This document shows positions 6,463 through 7,287 of a stretch of 7,287 bases of DNA, piece after piece (positions within the stretch are counted from its first letter, which is position 1; each line of letters begins with the position of its first letter). Source of the DNA: Cellvibrionaceae bacterium (GTDB lineage: Bacteria > Pseudomonadota > Gammaproteobacteria > Pseudomonadales > Cellvibrionaceae); contig JAGKXA010000218.1 in assembly GCA_021151615.1 (NCBI GenBank), positions 1-7,287 of the forward strand. The letters are read 5' to 3'. The position numbers were made by a program, and so were the translations under genes. A model generated the notes under the pieces. That model was not told where the DNA came from and made no database searches. It was given only the letters and a program-made list of their open reading frames with translations.

Positions 6463-6476
6463 AGCAGCCCGCTGCT
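6463..6476. repeat. Inverted repeat AGCAGC-CC-GCTGCT in HAD leader
   Basis: AGCAGC (6463-6468) and GCTGCT (6471-6476) are perfect arms separated by two bases; as RNA this gives a 5-bp stem with a CCCG loop. It lies 37 bp before the GTG start of the HAD gene, inside the predicted leader. TTTT follows at 6485-6488, eight bases after the stem, too far for a standard intrinsic terminator. Confidence 0.35.
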
Positions 6477-6501
6477 CAACTGACTTTTGCGACTTTTACC
6501 A

Positions 6502-6507
6502 AGAGGA
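6502..6507 (+). promoter_or_regulatory. Ribosome binding site deciding the HAD start
   Basis: AGAGGA at 6502-6507 sits six bases before GTG 6514, close to ideal spacing. It selects this GTG over the in-frame TTG at 6487, which has no such site and adds nine residues ahead of the conserved hydrophobic strand. Confidence 0.7.
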
Positions 6508-6513
6508 CCTACT

Positions 6514-7170
6514 GTGGCTCTGGCAATTTTTGATTTGGACAACACCCTGATTGCAGGTGACAGCGATCACAGTTGGGGGGCCTTTTTGGTGGAAAAACAA
6601 TTGGTTGATGCCGAAGTCTATCGCCTTGCCAACGATAAGTTCTATGCAGATTACAAAGCTGGCACCCTGGATATTCGCGCCTACCTTCAGTTCTCTCTGG
6701 CGCCACTGACCCAACACTCCCTGGAAGAACTGCAGGCCTTGCACAACGAGTTTATGGTCAAACACATAGAGCCATTGATGCTCCAAAAAGCCGAAGACCT
6801 GCTGCGCAAGCATCGCGAGCAGGGCGACCATTTATTGATTATTACCGCCACCAACGGCTTTGTTACTCGCCCCATCGCCAATCGACTAGGTGTTGCAGAC
6901 ATACTGGCCACAGAACCGGAATTAATAGATGGCCGCTACACGGGCAATTTTGTGGGCGCGCCCTGCTTTCAGGCTGGCAAAATCACTTACTTACACGAAT
7001 GGCTAAAAGCCAATCTTCACCCATTGAGCGGAGCCTATTTTTACAGCGACTCTATCAATGACCTACCGCTCTTAGAGCAGGTGGACAACCCGGTTGCAGT
7101 AGATCCTGACGAGCGGCTGGCCGAAGTTGCGCTCGCACGCAACTGGCCAATTCTGAGCCTGCGCGACTGA
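6514..7170 (+). CDS. HAD superfamily (subfamily IB) phosphatase, possibly histidinol-phosphate phosphatase
   Basis: The 218-residue product is a SerB-like HAD phosphatase. All four HAD motifs are present: nucleophile D7 and acid D9 in IFDLDNTL, T111 in LLIITATNGF, K156 in FQAGKITYL, and the metal-binding acids D179 and D183 in YSDSINDLP. Residues about 14-85 form the helical C1-type cap typical of subfamily IB, and the length fits. The substrate cannot be read from sequence. In Pseudomonas aeruginosa a HAD gene in the same position next to rppH (PA0335, from memory) was reported as a histidinol-phosphate phosphatase, so that activity is the leading hypothesis; phosphoserine or another small phosphate ester remains possible. 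The gene is divergent from rppH and convergent with the next gene, so it is probably transcribed alone. The GTG start is fixed by the Shine-Dalgarno at 6502-6507. Confidence 0.9.
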   Translation: MALAIFDLDNTLIAGDSDHSWGAFLVEKQLVDAEVYRLANDKFYADYKAGTLDIRAYLQFSLAPLTQHSLEELQALHNEFMVKHIEPLMLQKAEDLLRKHREQGDHLLIITATNGFVTRPIANRLGVADILATEPELIDGRYTGNFVGAPCFQAGKITYLHEWLKANLHPLSGAYFYSDSINDLPLLEQVDNPVAVDPDERLAEVALARNWPILSLRD

Positions 7171-7187
7171 CTCCGTATACTCTGGAA

Positions 7188-7203
7188 TGCGTACGCTTAC
7201 GCA
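7188..7203. repeat. Short inverted repeat between convergent genes
   Basis: TGCGTA (7188-7193) and TACGCA (7198-7203) pair around a four-base loop, spanning the stop of the minus-strand gene and lying 17 bp after the HAD stop. The location suits a bidirectional terminator, but neither strand shows a run of T after the stem, so intrinsic termination is not supported. It may only be a 3'-end stability hairpin. Confidence 0.3.
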
Positions 7204-7287
7204 AGGTACACACGCGCAAACACCACCTTGAGATAATCGGTCTCAGGAATAGCGGGGTGAACCGGATGATCCGGCCCCTGCCCGCCC
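7197..7287 (-). CDS. C-terminal end of a class I SAM-dependent 23S rRNA methyltransferase (RlmI-like), partial
   Basis: Reading the minus strand from 7286, thirty codons end in TAA at 7199-7197. The 29 residues begin GGQGPDHPVHPAIPETDYLK and finish VVFARVYLA. The DHPVHPAIPETDYLK pattern followed by a short hydrophobic strand and a terminal R-V is what I recall at the C-terminus of RlmI/YccW-type 23S rRNA m5C methyltransferases (PUA domain at the N-terminus, Rossmann methyltransferase at the C-terminus). The catalytic part lies outside the window, so the assignment rests on this tail alone. The gene converges on the HAD gene with 26 bp between stop codons. Confidence 0.65.
   Translation of the reverse strand, partial: GGQGPDHPVHPAIPETDYLKVVFARVYLA

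Noticed and set aside
1..7287. Mobile element, CRISPR array, tRNA/rRNA, toxin-antitoxin or defence island
   Set aside because: No transposase or integrase motifs, no regularly spaced repeats, no tRNA-like cloverleaf and no small paired genes were seen; all genes are housekeeping with conserved order.

Overview
The window is a compact, ordinary stretch of a gammaproteobacterial chromosome of medium GC content. The block rppH-ptsP-lgt-thyA on the minus strand is the order found in many Gammaproteobacteria, including Escherichia coli. A divergent HAD phosphatase beside rppH and a DUF3450 gene opening an apparent ExbB/TonB-type cluster point towards a Pseudomonas/Cellvibrio-like lineage. The placement in the Cellvibrionaceae area is a guess from gene order and protein flavour, not a demonstrated assignment.

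Layout from left to right. At the left edge, minus strand, is DUF3450 (7-789). Its stop codon overlaps an ATG that probably starts the next gene, of which only about three codons are inside the window. Positions 790-1057 hold its promoter and a leader with two inverted repeats. Then come, all on the minus strand and so transcribed right to left, folA (1058-1588), thyA (1646-2485), lgt (2496-3359), ptsP (3449-5716) and rppH (5734-6276). Positions 6277-6513 are a divergent promoter region. A HAD-family phosphatase (6514-7170) is the only plus-strand gene. It converges on the last 29 codons of a minus-strand gene (7197-7287) that looks like an RlmI-type 23S rRNA methyltransferase.

How the genes work together. 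RppH removes pyrophosphate from mRNA 5' ends, and PtsP is enzyme I of the nitrogen-related phosphotransferase system; they are 17 bp apart and very probably cotranscribed. Lgt attaches diacylglycerol to prolipoproteins. ThyA makes dTMP and releases dihydrofolate, which FolA reduces back, so two consecutive steps of the thymidylate cycle are neighbours here. The DUF3450 protein is a predicted secreted coiled-coil protein linked to energy-coupled outer-membrane transport and is functionally separate from the folate genes.

I found no mobile element, CRISPR array, tRNA, rRNA, broken gene or clear undescribed system. The points that merit a second look are small: the structured DUF3450 leader, a 13-residue insertion in ThyA just before its catalytic cysteine, start-codon corrections for four genes, an inverted repeat inside the presumed HAD promoter, and a five-codon ORF overlapping the rppH start. 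No gap exceeds 300 bases.
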